64,000 bases of DNA from Secundilactobacillus oryzae JCM 18671 (GTDB taxonomy: Bacteria; Bacillota; Bacilli; Lactobacillales; Lactobacillaceae), in the NCBI RefSeq assembly GCF_000740055.1, contig NZ_BBJM01000003.1:1-64000 (forward strand), written 5' to 3'. Below the pieces are notes generated by a model, which worked only from the letters and a program-made list of their open reading frames with translations, was not told the DNA's origin and ran no database searches. This document shows positions 1 to 8,878 of the stretch, piece by piece (position 1 is the stretch's first letter; the number at the start of each line of letters is the position of its first letter). The translations under genes and the position numbers were made by a program.

Positions 1-14
1 ATTTTAAGTATATG

Positions 15-33
15 AGGCCATGGGCCTTTTTTT
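15..33 (+). terminator. Rho-independent terminator of an upstream gene
   Basis: A 5-bp stem (AGGCC / GGCCT) with a 3-nt loop is followed by seven T. It probably ends a + strand gene lying left of the window. The stem is short, so strength is uncertain. Confidence 0.55.
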
Positions 34-40
34 ATGCAAA

Positions 41-86
41 AAATCCTGTTAATAGAATATCACTTAAGATATCCATCAACAGGATT
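41..86. repeat. Inverted repeat upstream of DUF1398 gene
   Basis: AAATCCTGTT (41-50) is repeated inverted as AACAGGATTT (77-86), with an inner hairpin ATATC (57-61) / GATAT (68-72). On the minus strand the outer stem is followed by a T run, so it could stop leftward transcription, but no leftward gene is seen to its right. The right arm lies where a -35 for the TATAAT at 101-106 would fall. Confidence 0.5.
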
Positions 87-140
87 TAGTATAGAGCCGC
101 TATAATGCCATCATGGAAATGGGTATAGGAGGATAAATAA

Positions 141-533
141 ATGACCTTGGATTTTCGAGCAATTGAACGAGCTGTGCAGGAAGAAAAGAACGCCGGTGGC
201 TTTGCTAATTTGATGAAGGCGTTTCAAAAATTAGGGGTCGTAAGGTATGACTATCTAGTCGAGTCGGGTATGTACCGTTATTTTGATGCAACTAGCACCA
301 TTGATTTGAAGATGAACGGTGTTGCAAAAACGGTTGCTCTAAAAGGCGATGATATTGCAAGTAAACGTGCAGTTCAAAAAGCCCAAGCTGGTCTAATTAC
401 GTTTGAAGCGTTTTGTGAATTAGCTGGAGAAGCAGGCATTCTCTACTGGTCAACGGTTTTAGACCAAAAAGTTGTTTCTTATTTTGATCGTGATAATCAA
501 ATTCAACTAGCAGAACCAATTCCAGGATTGTAG
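141..533 (+). CDS. DUF1398 (YbcV-like) family protein
   Basis: A 130-residue cytoplasmic protein with no signal peptide or membrane segment. The C-terminal half carries the family pattern FEAFCELAGEAGI-YW followed by a V-SYFD strand and a terminal EPIPGL, which I recognise from the DUF1398 family; its biochemical function is not known to me. AGGAGG at 127-132 lies 8 nt before the ATG and a TATAAT box is at 101-106. It is monocistronic, closed by a terminator at 561-592. The length fits the family. Family assignment is from memory of the motif, so the call is good but not certain. Confidence 0.75.
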   Translation: MTLDFRAIERAVQEEKNAGGFANLMKAFQKLGVVRYDYLVESGMYRYFDATSTIDLKMNGVAKTVALKGDDIASKRAVQKAQAGLITFEAFCELAGEAGILYWSTVLDQKVVSYFDRDNQIQLAEPIPGL

Positions 534-560
534 TGGAATAATCAGTGGTAGTTTATAGAG

Positions 561-592
561 ACGCTTCCCAATGGGGGGCGTTTTTGTTTTTC
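561..592 (+). terminator. Terminator of DUF1398 gene
   Basis: A 9-bp stem (ACGCTTCCC / GGGGGGCGT, two G-U pairs) with a 3-nt loop is followed by TTTTTGTTTTT. Confidence 0.8.
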
Positions 593-608
593 ATTTAGTG
601 GCATGATA

Positions 609-646
609 TTTACAAATGTAAACTAGAATGTTAGACTACGCTTGTA
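609..646 (+). promoter_or_regulatory. copYB promoter with two cop boxes (CopY operator)
   Basis: TACAAATGTA (611-620) matches the cop-box core TACAnnTGTA exactly. TACGCTTGTA (637-646) matches with one change. A promoter TTTACA (609-614), 17-bp spacer, TAGACT (632-637) places the -35 within the first box and the -10 against the second, so bound CopY would block RNA polymerase. Confidence 0.8.
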
Positions 647-684
647 GACGATAAAAATAAATGAACAAAGAAAGGGAGATTGCC

Positions 685-1119
685 TTGACCGAAACATTAA
701 ATATCTCAGATGCAGAATGGGAAGTTATGCGAATTGTTTGGACTTTAGGGGAAGCCAAAAGCCATGATATTATCGATAATCTGACACAAAAAAAGGACTG
801 GAAAGCGTCCACAATAAAAACGTTAATTAGTCGATTAGTAAAGAAAGACTATTTAGCTGCCGATAAGAATGCAAATAGTTTTACTTACCGGCCACTTATA
901 TCGCAAAATGAATCTAATGATCAAGTGGGCTTATCGGTTTTTGATAATATGTGCGCCATGTGTGCCGGCCACACTTTATTGAAGGTAGTTGATAACGTCG
1001 AATTGAGTAAGAACGATATTCAGAGCTTAATAACGTTGCTGGAAAAACGTTTGGAGACAGCCCCTGATGAAGTAACCTGTAACTGTTTAGCAATGTCCGC
1101 CGGTAAGGAGGAAATTTAG
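685..1119 (+). CDS. copY: CopY/BlaI-family copper-responsive repressor
   Basis: A winged-helix repressor that releases its operator when Cu(I) displaces zinc. An N-terminal BlaI/MecI-type domain starts ISDAEWEVMRIVW, and cysteines near the C-terminus form a CxxC...CxC set (C90, C93, C132, C134 counted from the TTG) suited to metal binding; the Enterococcus hirae protein uses CxCx4CxC, so this spacing differs. I chose TTG at 685 because AAAGGGAG (671-678) sits just upstream and the product then aligns with family starts; an in-frame ATG at 661 lacks a clear ribosome binding site. 144 residues, normal length. It is followed after 1 nt by the copper ATPase and preceded by cop boxes, which supports autoregulation of the pair. 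Confidence 0.9.
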   Translation: MTETLNISDAEWEVMRIVWTLGEAKSHDIIDNLTQKKDWKASTIKTLISRLVKKDYLAADKNANSFTYRPLISQNESNDQVGLSVFDNMCAMCAGHTLLKVVDNVELSKNDIQSLITLLEKRLETAPDEVTCNCLAMSAGKEEI

Positions 1120-1120
1120 C

Positions 1121-3133
1121 ATGGAAGATATGCATATGAATCATCAAATGCATGATGACACGATGCAACACGGTTCGCACATGATGCATATGGGTAATTT
1201 AAAACTAAAATTTTGGGTCTCACTTATTTTAACAATTCCAGTTATTTTGATGTCACCAATGATGGGCATGAACTTACCATTTCAAGTGACCTTTCCAGGG
1301 GCGGATTACTTGGTTGCGGTTATTGGAAGTATTCTGTTTTTCTATGGCGGTTATCCATTTTTCTCCGGCGCAAGGGGAGAGTTAATGGATAAAAAGCCGG
1401 CTATGATGACCTTAATTACGATGGGAATTACCGTTGCTTATTTATATAGTCTTTACGCGGTTATTGCGAATAATCTATTACATGTACACCCCATGGTAAT
1501 GGACTTTTTCTGGGAGCTTGCTACGTTAATCGATATTATGTTGCTTGGCCACTGGATTGAAATGAATGCAGTTATGAAAGCCAGCGTCGATGTTAATCAA
1601 TTAGCGGCTTTAATTCCCAAATCGGCTCATTTGGTAAAAGATAATGAGATCGAAGAGGTACCTGTAAGCGAGTTACAACCCGCGCAACTTGTAGAAGTGC
1701 GTTCTGGAGAACAGATTCCTGCCGATGGTACTATTGAAACTGGGGAAACAACGGTTAACGAAGCTTTGATTACGGGTGAGTCCAAAGAAGTAGAAAAAGC
1801 CCAGGGTGATAACGTCATTGGTGGCGCGTTAAACGGAAATGGCACCTTTCGTTTTCGAGTAACGAAGGCTGGTAAGGATAGTTATCTCGCTCAAATTATG
1901 AATTTGGTTAAGGCAGCCCAACACAGCAAGTCTAAGTTGGAAAACCGAGCAAATATTGTGGCGGGTTATCTATTCTATGCTGCCCTGACGATCAGCTTAA
2001 TTGCATTCGTCGTGTGGCTGCTAACCGCTAACTTAGCGATGGCCTTGTCCATTGCGGTAACTGTTTTAGTCATTGCTTGTCCTCATGCACTTGGATTAGC
2101 CGTACCATTGGTAACCGCACGCAGCACATCCATCGCAGCTACAAATGGATTGTTGATTCAAAATCGAACAGTTCTAGAAAAAATAAATCAGGTCAAGTAT
2201 GTTTTGATGGATAAAACCGGTACGTTGACTGAAGGAAAGTTTAAAGTCTCAAAATTGGTTAGTTTGACGGATAAGTTAAGCGATGTTGAAGTTGCTCAAT
2301 TATTTGCCGGACTAGAGGCGAGTGCAACCCATCCGCTCGCAACTGGCATCATAGCTTACGCCGAAGAGCACCAAATTCAAGCAGTCGAAGCACAAAATGT
2401 CAAACAGGTTGTTGGTGTGGGAATCGTTGGTGAAATTAATGGCACCACTTATCAAATTGTGACCGCCAATTACTTGAAGAAAAAGAATGTCGCCTTTAAT
2501 CAGGACACGTTTAAAACACTGGCAAACAAGGGTAATACTGTGAGTTATTTAGTGCAAGGTAGTCAGGTGATTGGTCTGGTCGCTGAAGCCGATCAAATTA
2601 AGTCAACGGCCAAACTCGCTATTGATAAAATAAAGGCCATGGGCATTGTACCAGTTATGCTGACCGGTGATAACGAGTTGGCAGCCGAGACAGTCGCTAA
2701 CCAAATTGGGATCAAAGATGTTAAGGCGGGGCTGTTGCCAGAGGAAAAACAGCAAATTGTCAACCAGTATGAGCAAGATGGGTTATCCATGTTTGTGGGT
2801 GATGGTGTCAATGATGCGCCTAGTTTAGCCAAGGCCTCGATTGGGGTTGCTATCGGTTCTGGTACCGACATTGCCATTGATTCAGCGGATGTAGTACTGG
2901 TTAATTCCAATCCAGAAGCCATTACGACCTTGATTGAACTCGAAAAGGCCACCAATCGGAAAATGGTTCAAAACCTCTGGTGGGGGGCTGGCTATAATAT
3001 ATTGGCGATTCCATTAGCGGCCGGTATCTTGGCACCAATTGGATTTTTACTGAATCCAATGGTCGGTGCGGTCGTCATGTCGCTTAGCACAATTATTGTG
3101 GCAATTAACGCCATGACCCTTAGATTGAAATAA
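1121..3133 (+). CDS. copB: P1B-type copper-exporting ATPase, CopB type
   Basis: A membrane pump that uses ATP to move copper (or silver) out of the cytoplasm. The N-terminal 27 residues are rich in His and Met (no CxxC metal domain), as in CopB. Motifs in order: TGES near 218 (actuator), CPH 320-322 in a membrane helix (the CopB signature, versus CPC in CopA), DKTGT from D364 (phosphorylated Asp), HP at 404-405, GDGVND 560-565, and NLWWGAGYN plus MSLST in the last helices. 670 residues, full length. AGGAGG overlaps the end of copY and the start lies 1 nt after the copY stop, so the two are one transcript under the cop boxes. A terminator follows directly. Confidence 0.95.
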   Translation: MEDMHMNHQMHDDTMQHGSHMMHMGNLKLKFWVSLILTIPVILMSPMMGMNLPFQVTFPGADYLVAVIGSILFFYGGYPFFSGARGELMDKKPAMMTLITMGITVAYLYSLYAVIANNLLHVHPMVMDFFWELATLIDIMLLGHWIEMNAVMKASVDVNQLAALIPKSAHLVKDNEIEEVPVSELQPAQLVEVRSGEQIPADGTIETGETTVNEALITGESKEVEKAQGDNVIGGALNGNGTFRFRVTKAGKDSYLAQIMNLVKAAQHSKSKLENRANIVAGYLFYAALTISLIAFVVWLLTANLAMALSIAVTVLVIACPHALGLAVPLVTARSTSIAATNGLLIQNRTVLEKINQVKYVLMDKTGTLTEGKFKVSKLVSLTDKLSDVEVAQLFAGLEASATHPLATGIIAYAEEHQIQAVEAQNVKQVVGVGIVGEINGTTYQIVTANYLKKKNVAFNQDTFKTLANKGNTVSYLVQGSQVIGLVAEADQIKSTAKLAIDKIKAMGIVPVMLTGDNELAAETVANQIGIKDVKAGLLPEEKQQIVNQYEQDGLSMFVGDGVNDAPSLAKASIGVAIGSGTDIAIDSADVVLVNSNPEAITTLIELEKATNRKMVQNLWWGAGYNILAIPLAAGILAPIGFLLNPMVGAVVMSLSTIIVAINAMTLRLK

Positions 3134-3136
3134 AAT

Positions 3137-3174
3137 ATGGCTACCCGAGTTCAGCTCAGGTAGCCATGTTTTTT
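3137..3174. terminator. Bidirectional terminator between copB and the ABM-like gene
   Basis: A stem ATGGCTACC (3137-3145) / GGTAGCCAT (3159-3167) with an inner CGAG/CT(C)G pairing is followed by a T run on the + strand and an A/T-rich run on the minus strand. It serves two convergent genes. Confidence 0.85.
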
Positions 3175-3176
3175 GA

Positions 3177-3689
3177 TTAGTTAGATTGATCAGATTGATG
3201 ATACTGGGAATAAGTAATAGTCCGGAAGTCATGTAAGGCAGTATCGAATCCCTTAATGCGAGCAAATTGTGGACTTCGAAGCCAGTCATTGAAACCAGAT
3301 AAGCTATCCCAAATTGAGAAGATGACGTTATTACCACGATTCTTTTGTTCCTTCATGAAATAAAGGGACTCTAGCTCTTGTGGCAGGTTCGGTGAGCTCG
3401 TAATTTCGTTTGCGGTTGCATTGAAAACCTTCTGATCGTCTGGGGACAAATTTTTAATATAAATAAAAGCCAATACTTCGCCAGTGTGTTCAGCGCTACC
3501 GGCTGTAGATTTAACATCATAGACGGCACCTGATTTAAAAACGTTGTCCTGACCTGACAAGTCCACTAACGCCAAACTGTCTGTCGCATTGTTAGCTTGT
3601 ACCAGCCGAAGCTGACGGTCACGATATTGTGCCTGCAATCGAGACAATATGTCGTAGCTGCCAAAGGTGATGGAAACTTGTTTTAACAT
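3177..3689 (-). CDS. Antibiotic biosynthesis monooxygenase (ABM)-like domain protein
   Basis: A 170-residue soluble protein. The C-terminal part (VIFSIWDSLSGFNDWLRSP, then a phenylalanine-rich end) resembles the ABM/heme-degrading dimeric alpha-beta barrel fold, where an aromatic helix packs on a small sheet. The N-terminal half is not recognised by me. ATG at 3689 is chosen because GGAGG lies 8 nt upstream on the minus strand; an upstream in-frame ATG at 3716 overlaps the -10 region. It converges on copB and shares its terminator. The reaction is unknown; lactobacilli commonly carry such a protein. No heme ligand can be assigned from sequence. Confidence 0.6.
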   Translation of the reverse strand: MLKQVSITFGSYDILSRLQAQYRDRQLRLVQANNATDSLALVDLSGQDNVFKSGAVYDVKSTAGSAEHTGEVLAFIYIKNLSPDDQKVFNATANEITSSPNLPQELESLYFMKEQKNRGNNVIFSIWDSLSGFNDWLRSPQFARIKGFDTALHDFRTITYSQYHQSDQSN

Positions 3690-3714
3690 AGAAATGACCT
3701 CCTTATCTAACTTC

Positions 3715-3744
3715 ATTATACTGATTATTCGAGTTAATAGTAAA
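3715..3744 (-). promoter_or_regulatory. Promoter of ABM-like gene
   Basis: On the minus strand, TTTACT (3744-3739), an 18-bp spacer and a perfect TATAAT (3720-3715) stand 26 bp before the start codon. A small palindrome GTAAA-TG-TTTAC (3740-3751) overlaps the -35. Confidence 0.65.
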
Positions 3745-3804
3745 TGTTTACATTCTGGAATGCACGGATTAAACTTGGCGTAATTGGTTAAAGGAGCGAA
3801 GAAG

Positions 3805-4545
3805 ATGAAACTAACGGTTTTAGGCTATTACGGTGGCTACCCGGATCATGGCATCGGCACGAGTAGTTACCTGTTGCAAAGTGAGGGATTCAACCTGTTG
3901 ATTGATTGTGGTAGTGGTGCGTTGCTTAGTTTGGAGGAAGTGTTAGATCCACTCAAACTGGACGCTGTGATTTTATCCCATTATCATTATGATCACACCG
4001 CAGACGTGGGCGTTCTGCAATATTACTGGCAACTGCATCCAGAGGGCCATAAACAAGCTATATTGCCGATTTACGGCCATGCAGAGGATCAACCGCAACT
4101 TGATGCGTTAAATTGGGCTGGTGCCACAGAAGCTCATGCTTATTCAGTGAATGAGGTGTTGAATCTAGGACCCTTTAAAATTAAATTGATGCGTACGCAA
4201 CATCCAGTACCAGCGTTTGCCATGAGGATAGAAGAAATTCAGACAGGAAAAGTATTGGCCTTTACAGCGGATACGAATTACTTTGACAATCTCGTGGAAT
4301 TTTCAAAAAATGCAGAGCTGTTGCTGACCGATACTAATTTCTTTAATGATAAAACTGGTCAACGATGGCACTTAACTGCTGGAGAATCGGGTTACCTGGC
4401 TCACCAAGCAAACGTTAAGCAGCTGTTACTGACACACTTACCACAGGTTGGTGATTTAGATACATTAGTGGCCCAAGCCAAAGAAACTGCGGGTTCAGAA
4501 ATAAATGTTGCGCATGTCAAATTGCGGCAGGAAATTGTGATTTAA
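3805..4545 (+). CDS. Metallo-beta-lactamase-fold hydrolase (YhfI-like)
   Basis: A cytoplasmic metal-dependent hydrolase of the RNase Z/YhfI branch of the metallo-beta-lactamase superfamily. The zinc motif is H59-Y-H61-Y-D63-H64; later metal ligands are probably the His in RTQHPVPA, Asp in FTADT and His in LLTHLP. 246 residues from the ATG at 3805, which follows AAAGGAG at 3791-3797; the GTG/TTG just upstream has no ribosome binding site of its own. The substrate cannot be read from sequence. It stands alone between the ABM-like gene and spx, as often seen near spx in lactobacilli. Confidence 0.8.
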   Translation: MKLTVLGYYGGYPDHGIGTSSYLLQSEGFNLLIDCGSGALLSLEEVLDPLKLDAVILSHYHYDHTADVGVLQYYWQLHPEGHKQAILPIYGHAEDQPQLDALNWAGATEAHAYSVNEVLNLGPFKIKLMRTQHPVPAFAMRIEEIQTGKVLAFTADTNYFDNLVEFSKNAELLLTDTNFFNDKTGQRWHLTAGESGYLAHQANVKQLLLTHLPQVGDLDTLVAQAKETAGSEINVAHVKLRQEIVI

Positions 4546-4594
4546 CAGAATGTGAAGATTGTGTGAAGTGTTAATGCACTTTCTGTAAAGTGGG

Positions 4595-4623
4595 TTCAAA
4601 TTATGATTTTGATGACTTATACT
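4595..4623 (+). promoter_or_regulatory. spx promoter
   Basis: TTCAAA (4595-4600), 17-bp spacer, TATACT (4618-4623), 42 bp before the spx start codon. Confidence 0.6.
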
Positions 4624-4665
4624 TAATGCATAGGCATAAGTTACCCAGCTTAAGGAGGGCACATT

Positions 4666-5067
4666 ATGACAGTCACACTATATACATCACCAAGTTGCAC
4701 GTCTTGTCGAAAAGCGAAGGCGTGGTTAATCGATCACGAAGTGGATTTTGTTGAGCAAAATATTTTTGCCAAACCACTAAACAAAAACGAAATTAAACGG
4801 ATTCTTCAAATGACAGAAAACGGGACTGAGGATATCATCTCAACTCGATCAAAAGAGTATGATGAATTAAAGTTTAACCTAGATGATATTCCTCTTGGCC
4901 GCCTTATTTCAATGATTGAAAAGCATCCTGGATTGCTTAGACGACCAATTTTGATTGATGAAAAACGGCTTCAAATTGGCTATAATGACGATGAAATTCG
5001 TCGTTTCCTACCTAAACACATTCGGGTTCTTGAACTCGAAGAAGCACGACAGCGCGCTGAAATTTAG
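4666..5067 (+). CDS. spx: Transcriptional regulator Spx
   Basis: An ArsC-like global regulator that binds the alpha-subunit C-terminal domain of RNA polymerase and turns on thiol-stress genes; it is degraded by ClpXP. The redox switch C11-x-x-C14 (SPSCTSC) is intact, followed by the ArsC fold and the conserved [17 protein letters not shown] segment near residue 85-105. 133 residues, normal for the family (131-137). Start ATG has AAGGAGG 7 nt upstream. The gene precedes mecA, and the proteolytic adaptor candidate spxH lies 4 kb downstream, so substrate and adaptor are in the same neighbourhood. Spx A1 versus A2 paralogue type cannot be settled here. Confidence 0.93.
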   Translation: MTVTLYTSPSCTSCRKAKAWLIDHEVDFVEQNIFAKPLNKNEIKRILQMTENGTEDIISTRSKEYDELKFNLDDIPLGRLISMIEKHPGLLRRPILIDEKRLQIGYNDDEIRRFLPKHIRVLELEEARQRAEI

Positions 5068-5118
5068 ATGTAAATATTAAAAATTCGAGAATAATCATCT
5101 AAAATAGGACGCTTATCC

Positions 5119-5146
5119 TTTACTTTTCTGCAAATTCTTATAGAAT
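5119..5146 (+). promoter_or_regulatory. Probable mecA promoter
   Basis: TTTACT (5119-5124), 16-bp spacer, TAGAAT (5141-5146), about 50 bp before the mecA start. Spacer is one short of optimal. Confidence 0.45.
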
Positions 5147-5196
5147 TGTAGCTGTAGGACTATACCCTAATGGCGCAGAGAAAGGGGTGCTTATTC

Positions 5197-5907
5197 ATGA
5201 AAATGGAAAGAATTAACGAAAATACAATCAGGGTTCTTATTGGAAATGAAGACCTTTCCGAACGAGGCATCACAGTTCTTGATCTGCTTGGGAATCACAA
5301 ACAAATTGAGAGTTTCTTCTACAGCATTCTGGAAGAAGTGGACACTGATCACCAATTCCAGCAAAACGATGCGGTAACTTTTCAAGTATTACCAAATCGC
5401 AATGGATTAGAGCTTTTCATTAGTAAGGGGGATGTCGGGAATGATGACGATTCTGACACCTTTACGGAGGATACCACTGAAGAAGAGGTTCCTGATTTTC
5501 TAAGACAAGAATTAATGGCAACGGATAACGCTGCTAATGATGAACAAACCGATGAATCACACAATAAGGATGGTTATACAATCAATAAACAAACGAGTGA
5601 AAAGGTAGAAGCACCAGTTCATGATGTCGTCATTAAACTTCATGATTTTGACGGCTTGATCGCTATTTCCCAGTTGATGCACTTAACTGATGCAAAAACG
5701 AGCCTATACAAATACCAAGGTGATTATTATCTTGAGTTTGTATTTGATCTGAATATTGCTTCTAAAGAGTCGATTAAGGATGAATTAGCGGTCGCATATG
5801 AGTATGCTGACCAAACCCCCGTTACAATTGATTTACTTGAGGAGCATGGTACCAGATTAATGGAAAATGCGGCATTTGAGTTAACCAGACGCTATTTCGT
5901 TAAATAG
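5197..5907 (+). CDS. mecA: Adaptor protein MecA
   Basis: A ClpC adaptor that selects proteins such as the competence factor ComK in Bacillus for ClpCP proteolysis. The N-terminal substrate-binding region begins MKMERINENTIRVLIGNEDL; an acidic Asp/Glu-rich linker runs roughly residues 80-130; the C-terminal ClpC-binding domain (about 145-236) ends ALTRRYFVK-like (AAFELTRRYFVK). 236 residues. ATG at 5197 is preferred over an upstream ATG because AGAAAGGGG is 9-18 nt before it and the protein then matches family N-termini. Downstream is a strong terminator and then coiA, itself a competence protein. Confidence 0.92.
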   Translation: MKMERINENTIRVLIGNEDLSERGITVLDLLGNHKQIESFFYSILEEVDTDHQFQQNDAVTFQVLPNRNGLELFISKGDVGNDDDSDTFTEDTTEEEVPDFLRQELMATDNAANDEQTDESHNKDGYTINKQTSEKVEAPVHDVVIKLHDFDGLIAISQLMHLTDAKTSLYKYQGDYYLEFVFDLNIASKESIKDELAVAYEYADQTPVTIDLLEEHGTRLMENAAFELTRRYFVK

Positions 5908-5913
5908 ATTTTT

Positions 5914-5952
5914 AAAACCACTGATTATTTCACGATAATCAGTGGTTTTTTT
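5914..5952 (+). terminator. mecA terminator
   Basis: A perfect 15-bp stem (arms 5914-5928 and 5935-5949) with a 6-nt loop and a T run. Confidence 0.9.
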
Positions 5953-5978
5953 CGTAGTTATCTTTGGAGATGATGCAA

Positions 5979-7040
5979 ATGTTGATGGCATTGAACGAAG
6001 ATAACCGGCTAGTTATGGCCGATTATTTAATCGAAAAAAAACAACCATTTACTTGCCCAGCTTGCCATTCAGACGTGACCTTACGCCGTGGCAACATTAA
6101 AGCGCCGTACTTTACGCATGAACGAGATGCAAGTTGTCAAGCGCTGTTGGAGAACGAATCAGAGCTACATGTTAAAGGTAAATTAGGGCTTCAAACATTT
6201 CTTACAAGTGAGTCTGGTCGACCAGAACTAGAAGTTTACTTATCAGGTGTCCAACAGCGGCCGGACTTACTCATGACGTTTGAGGGGAACAAGATAGCAG
6301 TTGAGTTTCAATGCAGTCCATTAGGGTTGCAACGACATCTAGAACGTAATCGTGGTTACCGGCAATCAGATTTAACTGTGATGTGGGTTTTGGGTGAAAC
6401 GTACCTGCGACGAAAAATGACCGTCGAAAAAATCGGCCAGTTCGCTTACTATAAAACAACGATTGGGTTGCATTTACTTTTTTGGCGTACGCAGACCGCA
6501 ATTTTAGAAGTTCACTACCAAATTCGGGTTAATACTGGAGATGATGTGACCTGGCGAGTTGCGAGATTTAAGGCGTTTACCGATTTTCAGGAGTGGCGGA
6601 AGCAATCGCAACTTTCAATAATGGATTCGAGGCTGACCACTGCAGCAATATCAAAAGTGCAGCGCCGAATAACTTATGGCATTGTTCGCGCTAATCCTAA
6701 GTCTATCCGGTTGCAAAACAATTTTTACCTACATGGGATGTCCTTACACCAAATTCCAGTTTGGTTATGGGGGACCTACGAACAGCTGCCGTTACTTCGT
6801 GAACCAGCCATTGTTTTTGCGATGCTGGTATGGCTAAATATGAAAACGACGAGTCTTGACTGTATGACAACTGAGGCCTATTTAAAGTGCTGCTGGTTAG
6901 CAATTGAGCAGCTAGGTGGTCCAATTCATTTTCCTCAAATTCAGCACGCTAAGCCGCTCTATCATCAACTTTTTTTAAATTTATGGCAGCATTTGCAAAA
7001 AAGTCGTGACTTAAAAATAAAATTTGGGGATGTAAAGTAG
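5979..7040 (+). CDS. coiA: Competence protein CoiA
   Basis: A late competence protein thought to promote recombination of incoming single-stranded DNA. It has an N-terminal zinc-ribbon-like element (FTCPACHSDV then FTHERDASC), followed by a PD-(D/E)xK nuclease-like core, visible as E-LHVKGKLGL, R-PDLL and IAVEFQCSPL (about residues 60-110). 353 residues from the ATG at 5979; several ATG codons (5970, 5973, 5979) cluster and GGAG at 5966-5969 best suits 5979. It lies between mecA and pepF as in Bacillus. Presence of coiA alone does not show the strain is transformable. Confidence 0.88.
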   Translation: MLMALNEDNRLVMADYLIEKKQPFTCPACHSDVTLRRGNIKAPYFTHERDASCQALLENESELHVKGKLGLQTFLTSESGRPELEVYLSGVQQRPDLLMTFEGNKIAVEFQCSPLGLQRHLERNRGYRQSDLTVMWVLGETYLRRKMTVEKIGQFAYYKTTIGLHLLFWRTQTAILEVHYQIRVNTGDDVTWRVARFKAFTDFQEWRKQSQLSIMDSRLTTAAISKVQRRITYGIVRANPKSIRLQNNFYLHGMSLHQIPVWLWGTYEQLPLLREPAIVFAMLVWLNMKTTSLDCMTTEAYLKCCWLAIEQLGGPIHFPQIQHAKPLYHQLFLNLWQHLQKSRDLKIKFGDVK

Positions 7041-7077
7041 TATGATGGTTTAAACAAGAAATTGGAGGTTAGATAAT

Positions 7078-8877
7078 ATGGTTAAACAATTACCAAAACG
7101 AAATGAAGTTTCTGAATCAATGACTTGGGATTTAAGTTTAATTTATCAGTCGGATGCGGAGTTTGAAGCTGCGTTTAAAGAAATTCAAGAGAGTTTACCT
7201 AAACTAGCCAGTCTGAAGGGGAGCCTTAGCCAAGGAGCCGATGCATTACGGCATGCGCTGGAAGCTATTTTGGCCGTTGACCGCAAATTGGAGAAGCTAT
7301 ATGTCTATACTTCATTACGCAGTGACGTGGATACAAGCGATTCGGTTAACCTAGCTTTAAATAGTCGTGCCGAAAGTTTAGCTGCTGATTTTTCAGCGGA
7401 TACGGCTTGGTTTGAGCCTGAATTATTGGCGCTTCCAGAAGTCGACCTTTCAAAAATGATTAATAGTGATACGGAACTACAAAAATACCGCCATTACTTT
7501 GATGCCGTTAACCAACAACGTGGGCATGTTCTCTCAGCTAATGAAGAAAAATTACTCGCGGGAGCAGGCGATATTTTTGCCAGCTCGTCGAGAACCTTCA
7601 GTATGATTAATGATTCTGATTTAGAATTTGGTAATGTAAAGGATGAAACCGGCGATGAGGTTCAGTTGTCACAAGGTGTTTACGATACCCTGATTAAGTC
7701 CACGGATCGTGCTGTCAGAAAGCAAGCGTTCGAAAAACTGTATGAAGTTTATCGGCAGTTTAGAAACACATTGGCATCAACGCTTTCTGGTGAGGTTAAA
7801 ACCCACAACTATTTGGCCAAAACGCACCATTACGAAACAGCACGCCAGCAAGCATTAAGCAATAACCATATTCCGGAAGCAGTTTTTGAAACACTGGTTA
7901 GCTCGGTTAATAATCATTTAGGCCTATTACATCGCTATGTGAAGCTACGTCAAAAGGTTTTGAAGCTAGATGATTTGCATATGTATGACATGTACACACC
8001 AATTACGGGTGAACCCAGCCTTTCGTATACCTATGAGGAGGCTAAAGCAACTGCACTAGATGCTCTCAAGGTCTTTGGTGACGATTATGTTTCACACGTG
8101 AAGGAAGCATTTGATTCACGATGGATTGATGTTACTGAAAATAAGGGTAAACGTAGCGGTGCTTATTCAGGTGGTGCATATGATACAGCACCATATATGT
8201 TACTCAACTGGCAAGATGATTTAGACAATCTGTATACACTGGTGCACGAAATGGGCCACAGTATGCATAGTTGGTATACTCGTCACAACCAGCCTTATCA
8301 ATATGGTGATTACTCCATTTTTGTAGCTGAGATTGCTTCTACGACCAACGAGAATATTCTAACCGACTACTTGTTGGAAAAATACCAGGATCCAAAAGTT
8401 CGCGCCTATGTTTTGAACTTCTACTTGGATGGCTTTAAAGGAACTATTTTCCGCCAAACACAATTTGCGGAGTTCGAACACTTTATTCATACGGAAGATG
8501 CGCAAGGAAACCCCTTAACTTCTGATATGATGAGCGACTTCTATGGTGATTTAAATGCCCGTTACTATGGGGATGCAGTTGCTCGAGACCCACAAATTGC
8601 ATTAGAGTGGAGTCGAATTCCTCATTTTTACTATAACTACTACGTTTACCAGTATGCGACTGGATTTGCTGCTGCGACGGCGTTAGCTAATGGTGTTGTT
8701 AATGGTGATCAGACTAATCGCGATGCCTACTTAACTTATTTGAAGTCAGGTAGTTCCAATTACCCAATTGACGTCATGAAGTTGGCTGGTGTCGATATGA
8801 CGAAGCCAGATTACTTGGAAGATGCGTTTAAGATTTTTGAACAGCGATTAAATGAATTAGAATCGATTATTGGATAA
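7078..8877 (+). CDS. pepF: Oligoendopeptidase F, M3B family
   Basis: A cytoplasmic zinc metallopeptidase that cleaves peptides of roughly 7-17 residues. The zinc motif is H390-E-M-G-H394, with a downstream glutamate helix (FVAEIASTTNE) as third ligand, and the M3 end motif DIALEWSRIPHFYYNYYVYQYATG-like region (IPHFYYNYYVYQYATG). 599 residues, full length. TTGGAGG lies 10 nt before the ATG. The gene starts 37 nt after coiA with no terminator between, so co-transcription is likely. In Bacillus the equivalent (yjbG) also sits next to coiA. Confidence 0.95.
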   Translation: MVKQLPKRNEVSESMTWDLSLIYQSDAEFEAAFKEIQESLPKLASLKGSLSQGADALRHALEAILAVDRKLEKLYVYTSLRSDVDTSDSVNLALNSRAESLAADFSADTAWFEPELLALPEVDLSKMINSDTELQKYRHYFDAVNQQRGHVLSANEEKLLAGAGDIFASSSRTFSMINDSDLEFGNVKDETGDEVQLSQGVYDTLIKSTDRAVRKQAFEKLYEVYRQFRNTLASTLSGEVKTHNYLAKTHHYETARQQALSNNHIPEAVFETLVSSVNNHLGLLHRYVKLRQKVLKLDDLHMYDMYTPITGEPSLSYTYEEAKATALDALKVFGDDYVSHVKEAFDSRWIDVTENKGKRSGAYSGGAYDTAPYMLLNWQDDLDNLYTLVHEMGHSMHSWYTRHNQPYQYGDYSIFVAEIASTTNENILTDYLLEKYQDPKVRAYVLNFYLDGFKGTIFRQTQFAEFEHFIHTEDAQGNPLTSDMMSDFYGDLNARYYGDAVARDPQIALEWSRIPHFYYNYYVYQYATGFAAATALANGVVNGDQTNRDAYLTYLKSGSSNYPIDVMKLAGVDMTKPDYLEDAFKIFEQRLNELESIIG

Positions 8878-8878
8878 A

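Noticed and set aside
3740-3751. GTAAA-TG-TTTAC as a third copper operator
   Set aside because: It lacks the TACAnnTGTA core of cop boxes, so a CopY site is not supported; only noted as a small palindrome over a -35.
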